This document shows positions 15,134 to 22,906 of a DNA stretch of 64,000 bases, piece after piece. A program made the translations under genes and the position numbers. This DNA is from Sandaracinobacter neustonicus (GTDB taxonomy: Bacteria > Pseudomonadota > Alphaproteobacteria > Sphingomonadales > Sphingomonadaceae): assembly GCF_006385875.1 (NCBI RefSeq), contig NZ_VFSU01000034.1, positions 1 through 64,000 on the forward strand, read 5' to 3'. The notes below the pieces were generated by a model. That model made no database searches, was not told the DNA's origin, and saw only the letters and a list, made by a program, of their open reading frames with translations. Positions within the stretch are counted from its first letter, which is position 1. The number at the start of each line of letters is the position of its first letter.

Positions 15134-15209
15134 TGGTGCCGCTTAGGTGACTCGAACACCTGACCCCATCATTACGAATGATGTGCTCTACCGGCTGAGC
15201 TAAAGCGGC
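15134..15209 (-). tRNA. tRNA-Thr (anticodon CGU)
   Basis: The minus strand begins GCCGCTTTAGCTCAGC and folds into a complete cloverleaf. The acceptor arm GCCGCTT pairs with AAGCGGC, the D arm contains AGCTCAGCCGGTAGAGC, the anticodon stem-loop is CATCA-TTCGTAA-TGATG with anticodon CGT, and the T arm has GTTCGAGTC. The discriminator is A, followed by an encoded CCA (15134-15136). CGU decodes ACG threonine codons. The 3' end faces the accessory region, making it a plausible island integration site. Confidence 0.95.
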
Positions 15210-15328
15210 GAAACCAGCAGGGGCGCGGCCTTAGCAGCATGATGGCGGGGCTTCAAGGCTCTATCCATATGGCGGTGCAGATGCGGGGGGCACTTCCATT
15301 CGACGCGCGGGCACGCCATCTGGGGCGC

Positions 15329-15781
15329 ATGTCCTTCGAACCCACCCATCTGGGCCAGTCCTCCGGCCTTCCCGCCTCTCCGGATGCGGCCGTGCTGGAT
15401 TATCCGCCCAACCCGCATCCCGATGCGCTTTACCTGATCCGCTTTGTCGCGCCGGAGTTTACCTCTTTGTGCCCGGTTACGGGCCAGCCGGATTTCGCGC
15501 ATCTGGTGATCGATTACGCGCCGGGCGAGACCATCGTCGAATCGAAATCGCTGAAGCTGTTTCTGGGCAGTTTCCGCAACCATGCCGGGTTCCACGAAGC
15601 CTGCACGGTGGGAATCGGCCGGCGGCTGTTCGACGAGATGAAGCCCAAATGGCTGCGCATCGGCGGCTATTGGTATCCGCGCGGCGGCATCCCCATCGAC
15701 GTGTTCTGGCAATCCGGCCCGCCGCCAGAAGGGCTTTGGCTGCCCGATCAGGGCGTGCCGCCCTATCGCGGCAGAGGCTAG
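15329..15781 (+). CDS. queF: NADPH-dependent 7-cyano-7-deazaguanine reductase QueF
   Basis: A 150-residue short-type (T-fold) QueF, which reduces preQ0 to preQ1 in queuosine synthesis. The signature is [21 protein letters not shown], with the nucleophilic Cys48 and Asp55; the later [20 protein letters not shown] segment binds substrate and NADPH. The start at 15329 matches the family N-terminus; an in-frame ATG at 15239 would add 30 unsupported residues. It is a single gene downstream of the tRNA. Confidence 0.95.
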   Translation: MSFEPTHLGQSSGLPASPDAAVLDYPPNPHPDALYLIRFVAPEFTSLCPVTGQPDFAHLVIDYAPGETIVESKSLKLFLGSFRNHAGFHEACTVGIGRRLFDEMKPKWLRIGGYWYPRGGIPIDVFWQSGPPPEGLWLPDQGVPPYRGRG

Positions 15782-15864
15782 CGCACCCCGCCCATCCGTC
15801 AGGTTGATTCCCCCGGCCCGTCGCGCCACGCAACGGGCGAACCGACACTCAGGGAGAGACAATC

Positions 15865-16995
15865 ATGGCAGGGCCGCTTCAGGGCGTTCGCATCATCGAA
15901 ATGGCCGGGATCGGCCCCGGACCCTTCGCGGGCATGATGCTGGCCGATCATGGCGCAGAGGTGATCCGCATCGATCGCCCTGGCGCGCAGGCACCGGAAC
16001 CGGTGCTGGGCCGCAGCCGCAAATCCATCGTGGTGGATCTGAAATCGCCCGAGGGGATCGCCGTGGTGCGCGATCTGGCGAAATCGGCGGACGGCTTCTT
16101 CGAAGGCCTGCGCCCCGGCGTGATGGAACGGCTGGGGCTGGGGCCGGACGTGTTGCTGGCGGACAATCCGAAGCTGGTTTACGGGCGGATGACGGGCTGG
16201 GGGCAGACGGGGCCTTATGCGCCCGCCGCGGGCCACGACATCAACTATATCGCGCTGGCGGGCGCGCTGCACACCTATGGCCGCGCGGGCGAAAAGCCCA
16301 CGCCACCCATCAACATGGTGGGCGATTTCGGCGGCGGCGGCATGATGCTGGCGTTCGGCATGGTCTCCGCCATTCTCAGCGCCCGCGCCACCGGCAAAGG
16401 TCAGGTGATCGATTGCGCCATGACGGAAGGGGCCGCCGTGCTGATGGGCATGATCTGGGGCTTCCGCGGACTGGGTGCCTGGGCCGACGAGCGGGGCGTG
16501 AATATGCTGGATACCGGCGCGCATTTCTATGACACGTTCGAATGCGCCGATGGCAAGTTCGTCTCCATCGGCTCTATCGAGCCGCAATTCTATGCCCTGC
16601 TGCGCAAACTGACGGGGCTGGATGCAGACCCGGAGTTTGACGCGCAGATGGATCAGCGCCAGTGGGGCCCGCTGAAGGCGAAGCTGACCGCGCTGTTCAA
16701 ATCCAAACCGCGCGATCACTGGTGCGAGCTGATGGAAACGACGGACGTCTGCTTCGCGCCGGTGCTCTCCATGGCGGAAGCGCCCGAGCATCCGCACAAC
16801 AAGGCGCGCGGCAGCTTCGCGGAAATCGGCGGCATGACGCAGCCGATGCCCGCGCCGCGCTATTCCGGCACGCCGACCGCCACGCCGGTCGCGCCACCGG
16901 CGAATGGGGCGCACAGCGCCGAACTGCTGGCCGGGCTGGGCTATGATGCGGCGAAGATCGAGGCGCTGAAGGCGGCGGGCGCGTTCGGGCGCTGA
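15865..16995 (+). CDS. CaiB/BaiF family III CoA transferase or acyl-CoA racemase
   Basis: A 376-residue protein with the family N-terminus LQGVRIIEMAGIGPGPFAGMMLADHGAEVIRI and the DLKSPEG segment. The conserved catalytic aspartate region is GAHFYDTFECADGKFVSIGSIEPQFY. The overall sequence is closest in character to alpha-methylacyl-CoA racemase, which epimerises 2-methyl-branched acyl-CoAs during degradation of branched fatty acids and sterol side chains. Start ATG 15865 follows GGGAGAGACA. A CoA-transferase function cannot be excluded. Confidence 0.88.
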   Translation: MAGPLQGVRIIEMAGIGPGPFAGMMLADHGAEVIRIDRPGAQAPEPVLGRSRKSIVVDLKSPEGIAVVRDLAKSADGFFEGLRPGVMERLGLGPDVLLADNPKLVYGRMTGWGQTGPYAPAAGHDINYIALAGALHTYGRAGEKPTPPINMVGDFGGGGMMLAFGMVSAILSARATGKGQVIDCAMTEGAAVLMGMIWGFRGLGAWADERGVNMLDTGAHFYDTFECADGKFVSIGSIEPQFYALLRKLTGLDADPEFDAQMDQRQWGPLKAKLTALFKSKPRDHWCELMETTDVCFAPVLSMAEAPEHPHNKARGSFAEIGGMTQPMPAPRYSGTPTATPVAPPANGAHSAELLAGLGYDAAKIEALKAAGAFGR

Positions 16996-17017
16996 GCGCT
17001 GCAAATGTCGCATTGAC

Positions 17018-17055
17018 GGCCATGGCTGGAGGGAGTCAGAAGGGCAGCCATGGCC
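17018..17055 (+). promoter_or_regulatory. Hairpin enclosing the start codon of the 17050 gene
   Basis: GGCCATGGCTG (17018-17028) is exactly inverted at 17045-17055. The right arm contains the ATG at 17050, and the 16-base loop holds the Shine-Dalgarno-like GGAGGGAG. In mRNA the start codon would be base-paired while the ribosome-binding sequence is exposed in the loop, a possible translational control element. Confidence 0.5.
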
Positions 17056-17913
17056 AACATTGTGACGCGTAGCATGCACACTCTTCTGATCGGCTTGCTG
17101 GCGGCCGGGGCCGCAGCTCCTGCCATCGCGCAGGATCTGGGCCTGATCGAGGATTATCGCGACGAATATGGCCAGGACGGGCCTGAGACGGAGGATGAAG
17201 ATCTTCGCGTCGGCCCGCGCCCGCCCTGGACGTTCCAGATGCGGCTGGCCGGGGACTGGCGCACCAACCGTGATGTGTTCGCCGCGAACAGGCAGCCCGG
17301 CGTGGTGCTGGCACCCGATCTCTCGCTGTGGCGGCGCTGGAACCTCGGCGGGCTGCGCCTGTTCACGGAAGCGGGGGCGATCGCCCCCACCTCCATGTCG
17401 GATGGCGCGCTGGACAGTTCGGCCCTGTTCGCCACCGTAGAGCTGGAGGGCGGCACGCCGGGCGAGGGGCTGGTGCCCTATGCCGCGTGGGAGCCGTGGC
17501 GCGCCTATGGCGGCACCTTCCAGTCCCACATCGTTACGTTCCACACTTTTTCCGCCGGTTTTCGCCGCAGCTGGGGGCCGACCTTCGTCGATCTGTATCT
17601 GCGCAGGCAGGAAGCCACCATCGACATCGCCGAGCGCAGCAGCCTTGGCCTCACGGCGTTCCACAACTTCCCGTTGGGGCAGGGCGTGCTGAACCTGCGC
17701 GGCGAAATCGAGGGCCGCCGCTTCGACTGGCAGCCGGGCGGGCGCGAAAAGCAGCTGCGCACCCGGCTGCGCGCCCGCGCCATCATCCCGCTGGCGAGCG
17801 CCGTGGACATGCAGCTGACGGCGGACCTGCACCGCACCGACAGCAATTTGGAAGGCCACAGCTTCACCAACCTGATCATCGGCCCGACGATTCTCGCCCG
17901 CGTCAGTTTCTGA
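17050..17913 (+). CDS. Predicted outer-membrane beta-barrel protein, first of a tandem pair
   Basis: A 287-residue protein of no family I can name. It has a signal peptide (LLIGLLAAGAAAPAIAQ), an acidic N-terminal segment (YRDEYGQDGPETEDEDLR), then alternating amphipathic strands and a terminal phenylalanine (ARVSF), all typical of outer-membrane barrels. Its end, HSFTNLIIGPTIL, resembles the end of the next gene's product (CFTNFVIGPRLA), so the two are probably diverged paralogues. The gap between them is one base. The transported substance is unknown. Confidence 0.6.
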   Translation: MANIVTRSMHTLLIGLLAAGAAAPAIAQDLGLIEDYRDEYGQDGPETEDEDLRVGPRPPWTFQMRLAGDWRTNRDVFAANRQPGVVLAPDLSLWRRWNLGGLRLFTEAGAIAPTSMSDGALDSSALFATVELEGGTPGEGLVPYAAWEPWRAYGGTFQSHIVTFHTFSAGFRRSWGPTFVDLYLRRQEATIDIAERSSLGLTAFHNFPLGQGVLNLRGEIEGRRFDWQPGGREKQLRTRLRARAIIPLASAVDMQLTADLHRTDSNLEGHSFTNLIIGPTILARVSF

Positions 17914-17914
17914 C

Positions 17915-18757
17915 ATGCGCGGCCTGCCGATCCTTGCGGCCCTGCCGTTGCTGCTGTCCGCCGTGGGCGGCCATGCGCAGGGCGTGTCGTCTGATTCCCG
18001 CACGGATAAGCCGCATGGCTTTCCGCTGGGCGGCGAAGGGGCTGCCGCTTTTGACGCAGGCAAGCCATGGACATTGGGCGTGCTGCTGCCCTTCGTATGG
18101 CAGAGCAACCCGGCGTCTGCCCCGTCCAACCCGCGCACCGGCACCGATCTGGCCCCGGAAGTGGCGCTGGGGCGCGTCTGGCAAGCCGGATCGCTGGAAG
18201 TGGCGGTGGAGGGCGGGCTGTTCCTGTCGGACATGTCACTCAGCGGCTATGACAGCAGCGGCTGGTTCGGCACGGCCACGCTCACGCTGGGCGACGCCAC
18301 GGAGCAGTTTGCGCCATGGCTGCGCTATGATGTTGTCGCCGTCTATCTGGACCGGTTCGACACCCACGACCTCACCCGCCACGGCTTCAGCGTGGGGGTG
18401 TCGCGCAGCTTCGGCGATACCGCGCTGGAAGCCTTCGCCACCCGTTCCCCCACCAGTGGCGGCGTGGCGGATCGCAACGTGATCGGGCTGTCGTTGCAAC
18501 AGGGCTGGCAGGCGGGGCCGGTGGGGATCGTCGTTTCCGGCGATGTGGAACAGCGATTCTATGATTATGATCCCGAATTCGGGCGGCATCGCAGCGTGAA
18601 CCGTGCCCATGTGGCAGCCTCTGCCGAACTGCCGGTGACGAAGGCGCTGACGCTGCAACTGGCCGCGGAGGCCATGCGTTACCGCTCCAACGATCCCGAT
18701 TGGTGCTTCACCAACTTCGTGATCGGCCCGCGCCTCGCCGTTCAGTTCGGATTCTGA
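17915..18757 (+). CDS. Predicted outer-membrane beta-barrel protein, second of a tandem pair
   Basis: A 280-residue protein with a signal peptide (LPILAALPLLLSAVGGHAQ), many short alternating strands and a C-terminal phenylalanine (AVQFGF), the usual barrel-assembly signal. Conserved-looking pieces include LAPEVALGRVW, which parallels LAPDLSLWRRW in the preceding gene. It starts one base after that gene's stop, so the pair is co-transcribed. Function is unknown; a paired or hetero-oligomeric barrel is possible. Confidence 0.6.
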   Translation: MRGLPILAALPLLLSAVGGHAQGVSSDSRTDKPHGFPLGGEGAAAFDAGKPWTLGVLLPFVWQSNPASAPSNPRTGTDLAPEVALGRVWQAGSLEVAVEGGLFLSDMSLSGYDSSGWFGTATLTLGDATEQFAPWLRYDVVAVYLDRFDTHDLTRHGFSVGVSRSFGDTALEAFATRSPTSGGVADRNVIGLSLQQGWQAGPVGIVVSGDVEQRFYDYDPEFGRHRSVNRAHVAASAELPVTKALTLQLAAEAMRYRSNDPDWCFTNFVIGPRLAVQFGF

Positions 18758-18793
18758 TTGACTTGCACGGGCCACGAGGCGACCGCATCCGCC

Positions 18794-19963
18794 ATGCCGC
18801 GCGCGCCCTTCGCCACCGATCCCACCCGGTCGCGCGGGCGCCTGTTCGCCGAGGATGAAAGCCCCATCCGCACGGCGTTTGCGCGCGATCGGGACAGGCT
18901 GATCCACTCCACCGCCTTCCGCCGCCTGCGCTACAAAACGCAAGTATTCGTCGCCCCGGATGGAGATCATTTCCGCGTGCGGCTGACGCACAGCCTGGAA
19001 GTGGCGCAGATTGCCCGCACCATCGCCCGCGTGCTGAAGATCGACGAGGATCTGGCCGAAGTGGTGGCGCTGGGCCATGATCTGGGCCACCCGCCGTTCG
19101 GCCACAGCGGCGAAGACGCGCTGCAACGGGTGATGGCCCCCTATGGCGGCTTCGATCACAATGGCCACGCCATCCGCATCCTGACGCTGCTGGAAAGCCG
19201 CACCCCCGCCTATGACGGGCTGAACCTCAGCTGGGAGGTGCTGGAGGGGCTGGCGAAGCACAATGGCCCGGTTGCGAACCCCGGCTGGGCGCTGGCCGCG
19301 CAGGAGGAGGTCTGGCCGCTGGACCTCTCCAGCTTCGCCGGGCTGGAAGCGCAGGTGGCGGCGCTGGCGGACGACATCGCCTATAACGCGCATGATCTGG
19401 ACGATGGCCTGCGCGCCGGGCTGCTGGAACTGGACGCCGTGTGCGAGGCGGTGCCGCTGGTCGATACGCTGTGGCGCGAAGTGAAGGCGCGCTGGCCCGG
19501 CGAAACCCGGCTGCGGCGGCTGCGACCGCAACTGGTGCGGGACCTGATCGGGGCGATGGTGGACAGCCTGCTCGCCGAAACCCGCGCCAATCTGGCGACC
19601 GTGCAGCCGCAACGCGTGGCGGACGTGCGCGCGGCGGGCCGCCCCATCGCGGGCTTCACCCCGGCGCTGCTGGCCGAACTGGGGCCGCTGCGCGCCTATC
19701 TGATGCGCACCATGTACACCCATGCCTCCGTAAAGCGCATCCGCGCCCCGGCAGAGCAGATGGTGGAGGACTTGTTCGCCGCCTGGCACGCCAGCCCGGG
19801 CGAACTGCCGGAAGGCTGGCGGGACCGATGCAAGACAGAGGAGGAACCATGGCGGGCGCGGATCGTGGGGGATTATGTGGCGGGCATGACGGACAGGTTC
19901 GCCATCCGGCAACACCGGAAGCTGACCGGGCGCGACATCATGCCGGATGGAAGCCTGTTCTAG
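18794..19963 (+). CDS. dgt: Deoxyguanosine triphosphate triphosphohydrolase-like protein
   Basis: A 389-residue HD-domain dNTP triphosphohydrolase of the alphaproteobacterial type. The N-terminus SRGRLFAEDESPIRTAFARDRDRLIHSTAFRRL is typical, and the metal-binding HD signature runs from RLTHSLEVAQ to HDLGHPPFGHSGED. It hydrolyses dNTPs to nucleosides and triphosphate, helping dNTP balance. The ATG at 18794 is preferred; a TTG at 18758, directly after the upstream stop, would add 12 residues. The last 115 bases overlap the next gene in another frame. Confidence 0.93.
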   Translation: MPRAPFATDPTRSRGRLFAEDESPIRTAFARDRDRLIHSTAFRRLRYKTQVFVAPDGDHFRVRLTHSLEVAQIARTIARVLKIDEDLAEVVALGHDLGHPPFGHSGEDALQRVMAPYGGFDHNGHAIRILTLLESRTPAYDGLNLSWEVLEGLAKHNGPVANPGWALAAQEEVWPLDLSSFAGLEAQVAALADDIAYNAHDLDDGLRAGLLELDAVCEAVPLVDTLWREVKARWPGETRLRRLRPQLVRDLIGAMVDSLLAETRANLATVQPQRVADVRAAGRPIAGFTPALLAELGPLRAYLMRTMYTHASVKRIRAPAEQMVEDLFAAWHASPGELPEGWRDRCKTEEEPWRARIVGDYVAGMTDRFAIRQHRKLTGRDIMPDGSLF

Positions 19964-21360
19964 CCGCGCTGACGGCGTTCGCGCTGGCTGCCCCCTCGTT
20001 CGCGCAGGTCGCGCCGAACGCGCGCACGCTGGCGCTCGCGGCGGGCTGGAAGGCAGGGTTCCTCTGCTCCGGCCTGTTCGTCGCCGGGCTGGATGAAGCC
20101 ACTGTGACGGCCAATGATCTGCAGGCCGCCTACACCGATCTCGCGCCGCATATCGCCGGGCTGCCCGCGCGCATCGACCGCACGGCGAAGCGGGTGGAAG
20201 TGGGGGCCGGGGATGCCGCCCCGCCCCGCGTCGCACAGTTCGTGGAAGGGCGTGGCTGCGTGCAATTGCCCATCGGCGCAGGCCTTTCTCAGCCGCCATC
20301 CGGCGGCGGGGCCGGGCAGGTGCCGATGCCGCCCTCGCTGATCGGCGGGCCGGACGTGAAGGCGATGGACGCCCGCATCTGGCCGCAGGGCGACCGGCTG
20401 GCCACCGCCAGCCTGCCCGCCGCAAAACGCCGCGCGCTGGACCTCGCGGTGGCGGATGCCTTCACGGGCACCCGTTTCGGCGCGAACGGCCGCACCTCGG
20501 CGCTGCTGGTGGTGCAGGATGGCAAGATCGTCTCTGAACGCTATGCGCGCGGCATCGGCATGCACACGCCGCAACGCACCTTCTCCGTCGCCAAGTCGCT
20601 CGCCGCCGCGCTGATCGGCCGCGCCGTCGCGCTGGGGGTGATCGACGTGATGGCCCCCGCGCATGTGCCGGAATGGGCCGCCGCCGGAGATCCACGCGCC
20701 GTCATCACCGTCGATCAACTGCTGCGCATGCAATCGGGCCTGTGGACCAACGGCCCCGGCAACCGCACGGATTCGCTCTATTTCGGCGGCTCCACCGTGC
20801 CGGAAACCGCCGGTGCCGCGCCGCTGGAAGTGCGGCCCGCCAGCCGCTTCAACTATGCCAACAACGACACCCTGCTGGCCGCCCGCGCGCTGGATACCGA
20901 TCTGGGCGAAGCCGCGCCCAGCTTCGCCTACACCCACCTGCTCTGGCCGCTGGGCATGACCCGCACCACCATCGAAAGCGACTGGCAGGGCAACCCCATC
21001 CTCTCCTCGCAAGTGTGGATGACCGCGCGCGACATGGCCCGGCTCGCCCTGCTGCACCTGAACAATGGCGCGTGGAACGGGCAGCAGCTGCTGCCCGAGA
21101 ACTGGGTGCGAGAGGCCACCACCCCGACAGGCCCGCAACCCGCCGGGCGCAACGGCGAAGGCTATGGCCGCGCCATCTGGCTGCTCGGCCCGGCGCAGGG
21201 CCTGCCCGAAGGCAGCTACGCCTTCATCGGCAACCAGGGCCAGTTCGCGCTGATCGTGCCGTCGCGCAAACTCGTCATCATCCGCCGCGCCTTCGATCCG
21301 CCGGGCACGGACTTCCAGTTCATGGCGTTGGCGAAAGAGGTGGCGGCAGCGCTGGAGTAG
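19849..21360 (+). CDS. Serine hydrolase of the class C beta-lactamase / penicillin-binding fold
   Basis: A protein of about 503 residues. The catalytic Ser-x-x-Lys is Ser246-Lys249 in TFSVAKSLAAAL and the Tyr-x-Asn is Tyr336-Asn338 in FNYANND. The hydrophobic stretch VLAALTAFALAAPSFAQ looks like a signal sequence. No ATG lies just before it; the only well-supported start is ATG 19849, with AGGAGG 5 bases upstream, inside dgt, giving a 34-residue leader before the hydrophobic core. Family members act as esterases, DD-peptidases or 6-aminohexanoate-type hydrolases; the substrate is unknown here. Confidence 0.8.
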   Translation: MAGADRGGLCGGHDGQVRHPATPEADRARHHAGWKPVLAALTAFALAAPSFAQVAPNARTLALAAGWKAGFLCSGLFVAGLDEATVTANDLQAAYTDLAPHIAGLPARIDRTAKRVEVGAGDAAPPRVAQFVEGRGCVQLPIGAGLSQPPSGGGAGQVPMPPSLIGGPDVKAMDARIWPQGDRLATASLPAAKRRALDLAVADAFTGTRFGANGRTSALLVVQDGKIVSERYARGIGMHTPQRTFSVAKSLAAALIGRAVALGVIDVMAPAHVPEWAAAGDPRAVITVDQLLRMQSGLWTNGPGNRTDSLYFGGSTVPETAGAAPLEVRPASRFNYANNDTLLAARALDTDLGEAAPSFAYTHLLWPLGMTRTTIESDWQGNPILSSQVWMTARDMARLALLHLNNGAWNGQQLLPENWVREATTPTGPQPAGRNGEGYGRAIWLLGPAQGLPEGSYAFIGNQGQFALIVPSRKLVIIRRAFDPPGTDFQFMALAKEVAAALE

Positions 21361-21374
21361 TGGGGGCGGCTGGG

Positions 21375-21583
21375 GTTTTGAGCCTCCGGCGACCAAGGGC
21401 TTTGCCGTTGGAATCCGGCAGTCCGTTTTTTGCCTCCGGCGGGCAGGGAAATGATTTCCCTGCACCCTCAAAGTTGGCGTTGTGCTCAAGCTCCAGCGTC
21501 GTGCGAGTGATCAGATTCGATTGCCTGCGGCGCGACGAAGCCCTCTCCCCCTGCAAGGGGGAGAGATGGAGAGGGGGTGTCAC
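21375..21583 (+). repeat. Dispersed intergenic repeat module A, copy 1
   Basis: This spacer holds GCCTCCGGCG(GGCAG), a GGGAAATGATTTCCC hairpin, a TCAGATTCGATTGCCTGCGGCGC stretch broken here into shorter words (TCAGATTCGATTGCC, then TGCGGCGC), and a CTCTCCCCCTGCAAGGGGGAGAG-like stem, ending GAGGGGGTGTCA. The same order of elements occurs at 42115-42300 and 61601-61761. It contains no coding frame of its own. Confidence 0.8.
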
Positions 21584-21656
21584 CGGTTGGCCTGATCCAC
21601 CACCATCCCCACAAACTCACCCCAAAACCCGCCGTTTACCCCAACCCGCTTTCCAA

Positions 21657-21756
21657 CCCGCTCAGGCTGAGCTTGTCGAAGCCCCCGAAGCAAAAGCGCA
21701 ACGGTTGAGGCCGGGGTCATTCCACATGAGGCTTCGACAAGCTCAGCCTGAGCGGG
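21657..21756. repeat. Dispersed intergenic repeat module B, copy 1 (27-bp inverted repeat)
   Basis: The arm at 21657-21683, containing CAGGCTGAGCTTGTCGAAG, is inverted without mismatch at 21730-21756 around a 46-base loop. The same arms occur at 42359-42457 and 50053-50153. It lies between the serine hydrolase gene and the convergent tilS and could act as a bidirectional terminator or mRNA stabiliser. Confidence 0.85.
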
Positions 21757-21783
21757 GGGGAGGGATATCGGGACAAAATTCCT

Positions 21784-21937
21784 AAGCGCCGCAGGCAATA
21801 AACTCCAACCTCACGCCAAGCGGATGGCCCCCACCCCAACCCCTCCCCTCAAGGGGAGGGGCTAAGAAAAAGTCCGGGGGTGCAGGGGCGTCACGCCCCT
21901 GCCGGGTCTCGGGCAGAGCCCGAGCCGCCGGAGGCCT
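21784..21937 (+). repeat. Dispersed intergenic repeat module C, copy 1
   Basis: The element runs from AGCGCCGCAGGC through GCCAAGCGGATGGCCCCC, a CCCCTCCCCTCAAGGGGAGGGG hairpin given by position only (21838-21861), GGGGCGTCACGCCCC and CTCGGGCAGAGCCCGAG to GCCGCCGGAGGC. Copies lie at 42485-42639 and, shortened, at 29917-30018. It directly precedes the end of tilS. Confidence 0.8.
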
Positions 21938-21951
21938 CCACCCTATCCGCC

Positions 21952-22899
21952 TCAACCCAGCCGCCGCGCAGGCGCAACCTTCAGCGTCCACCGCCCCCCC
22001 GCCCCCCGCGCCTGCACCGCCCCCAGCGTGCCGGAGCCGCCCGCTTCCAGCCGGGCCAGCAGCCGGGCCAGTGCCGGGCCGTCGGCTTCGACGCCGAAGC
22101 TGCGCAAGCCATCGGCCAGCAGGCGGCGGCGGAGTTCGGCGGGGAGACCGTCCGGGTCCAGCAGCAGGGCGTCGCCGCGCGGTTCGCTGCGGGTGGCGAA
22201 GGCGCGGGCGGCGGCCCATGCGAGTGCGGCTTCGGCTTCGGCGAGGTGGGCGGTGCTGGCGGCCAGCCGATCTGGGTTCAGCCATGGCAGAGCGGTGAGC
22301 GCGGCGCGCGCCTGTGTGCGATCGAAGCGGGGGTTGCGGTTGGAGGGGTCGTCTGCGGGCGTCCAGCCCCGCGCCGCCACGAGGGCGGCGAGATCGGCGC
22401 GCCGCCAGCCGAGCAAGGGGCGGATCAGCGTGACCGCATCGCGTTCGCTACGGGCGCGGATGGCGGCCAGCCCGGAGAGGCCGCTGCCGCGCGCGAGCCG
22501 CAACAGCAGGGTTTCGGCCTGATCGTCGGCGTGATGCGCCGTCATCAGCACGCCGATTTGCCGGGCGCGGCACCAGCCGGCAAGCGCTGCATAGCGGGCG
22601 GTTCGCGCGCGGGCCTGCAAGTCTCCGCCGGAGGCAACCGAGACTGTCAGCGTGGCGTGCGGCAACCCCAGCCCGGCGGCGAGGGTGGCGACCATCGCGC
22701 ATTCGCCAGCCGCCTCGCCACGCAGGCCATGATCCACGCTCAGCACATGCGCGCGGGGGCCGAAACTGTCGGCTGCCAGCGCCATCAGCGCCAGCGAATC
22801 CGGCCCGCCGGACACGGCGATGGCGAGGTTCGCCCCAGAGGATTCGGGGGCAAGCCGCAGCACTTCGGCTGCGAAGCTGTCGGCGGTCAGCGGCCCCAT
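21952..22899 (-). CDS. tilS: tRNA(Ile)-lysidine synthase
   Basis: A 315-residue N-type ATP pyrophosphatase. The P-loop SGGPDS is at residues 30-35, and SVDHGLRGEAAGE and TAHHADDQAETLLLRLARGSG follow, all diagnostic. TilS converts the wobble cytidine of tRNA-Ile(CAU) to lysidine so that it reads AUA. The protein is at the short end of the family, as it lacks the long C-terminal domains of the E. coli enzyme. Start 22899 lies 7 bases beyond the cpoB stop, in one operon. Confidence 0.95.
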   Translation of the reverse strand: MGPLTADSFAAEVLRLAPESSGANLAIAVSGGPDSLALMALAADSFGPRAHVLSVDHGLRGEAAGECAMVATLAAGLGLPHATLTVSVASGGDLQARARTARYAALAGWCRARQIGVLMTAHHADDQAETLLLRLARGSGLSGLAAIRARSERDAVTLIRPLLGWRRADLAALVAARGWTPADDPSNRNPRFDRTQARAALTALPWLNPDRLAASTAHLAEAEAALAWAAARAFATRSEPRGDALLLDPDGLPAELRRRLLADGLRSFGVEADGPALARLLARLEAGGSGTLGAVQARGAGGRWTLKVAPARRLG

Positions 22900-22906
22900 C
22901 GGGGCA

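Noticed and set aside
1-15209. A duplicated 3' end of tRNA-Thr as a second attachment site inside the window
   Set aside because: I looked for the terminal tRNA sequence (TGCCGCTTAGGTGACTCG on the plus strand) to the left and saw no second copy, so an att pair cannot be claimed.
15799-18234. Long minus-strand open frame across the CoA transferase and barrel genes
   Set aside because: It crosses three plausible plus-strand genes, has no ribosome site and has shadow-type composition.
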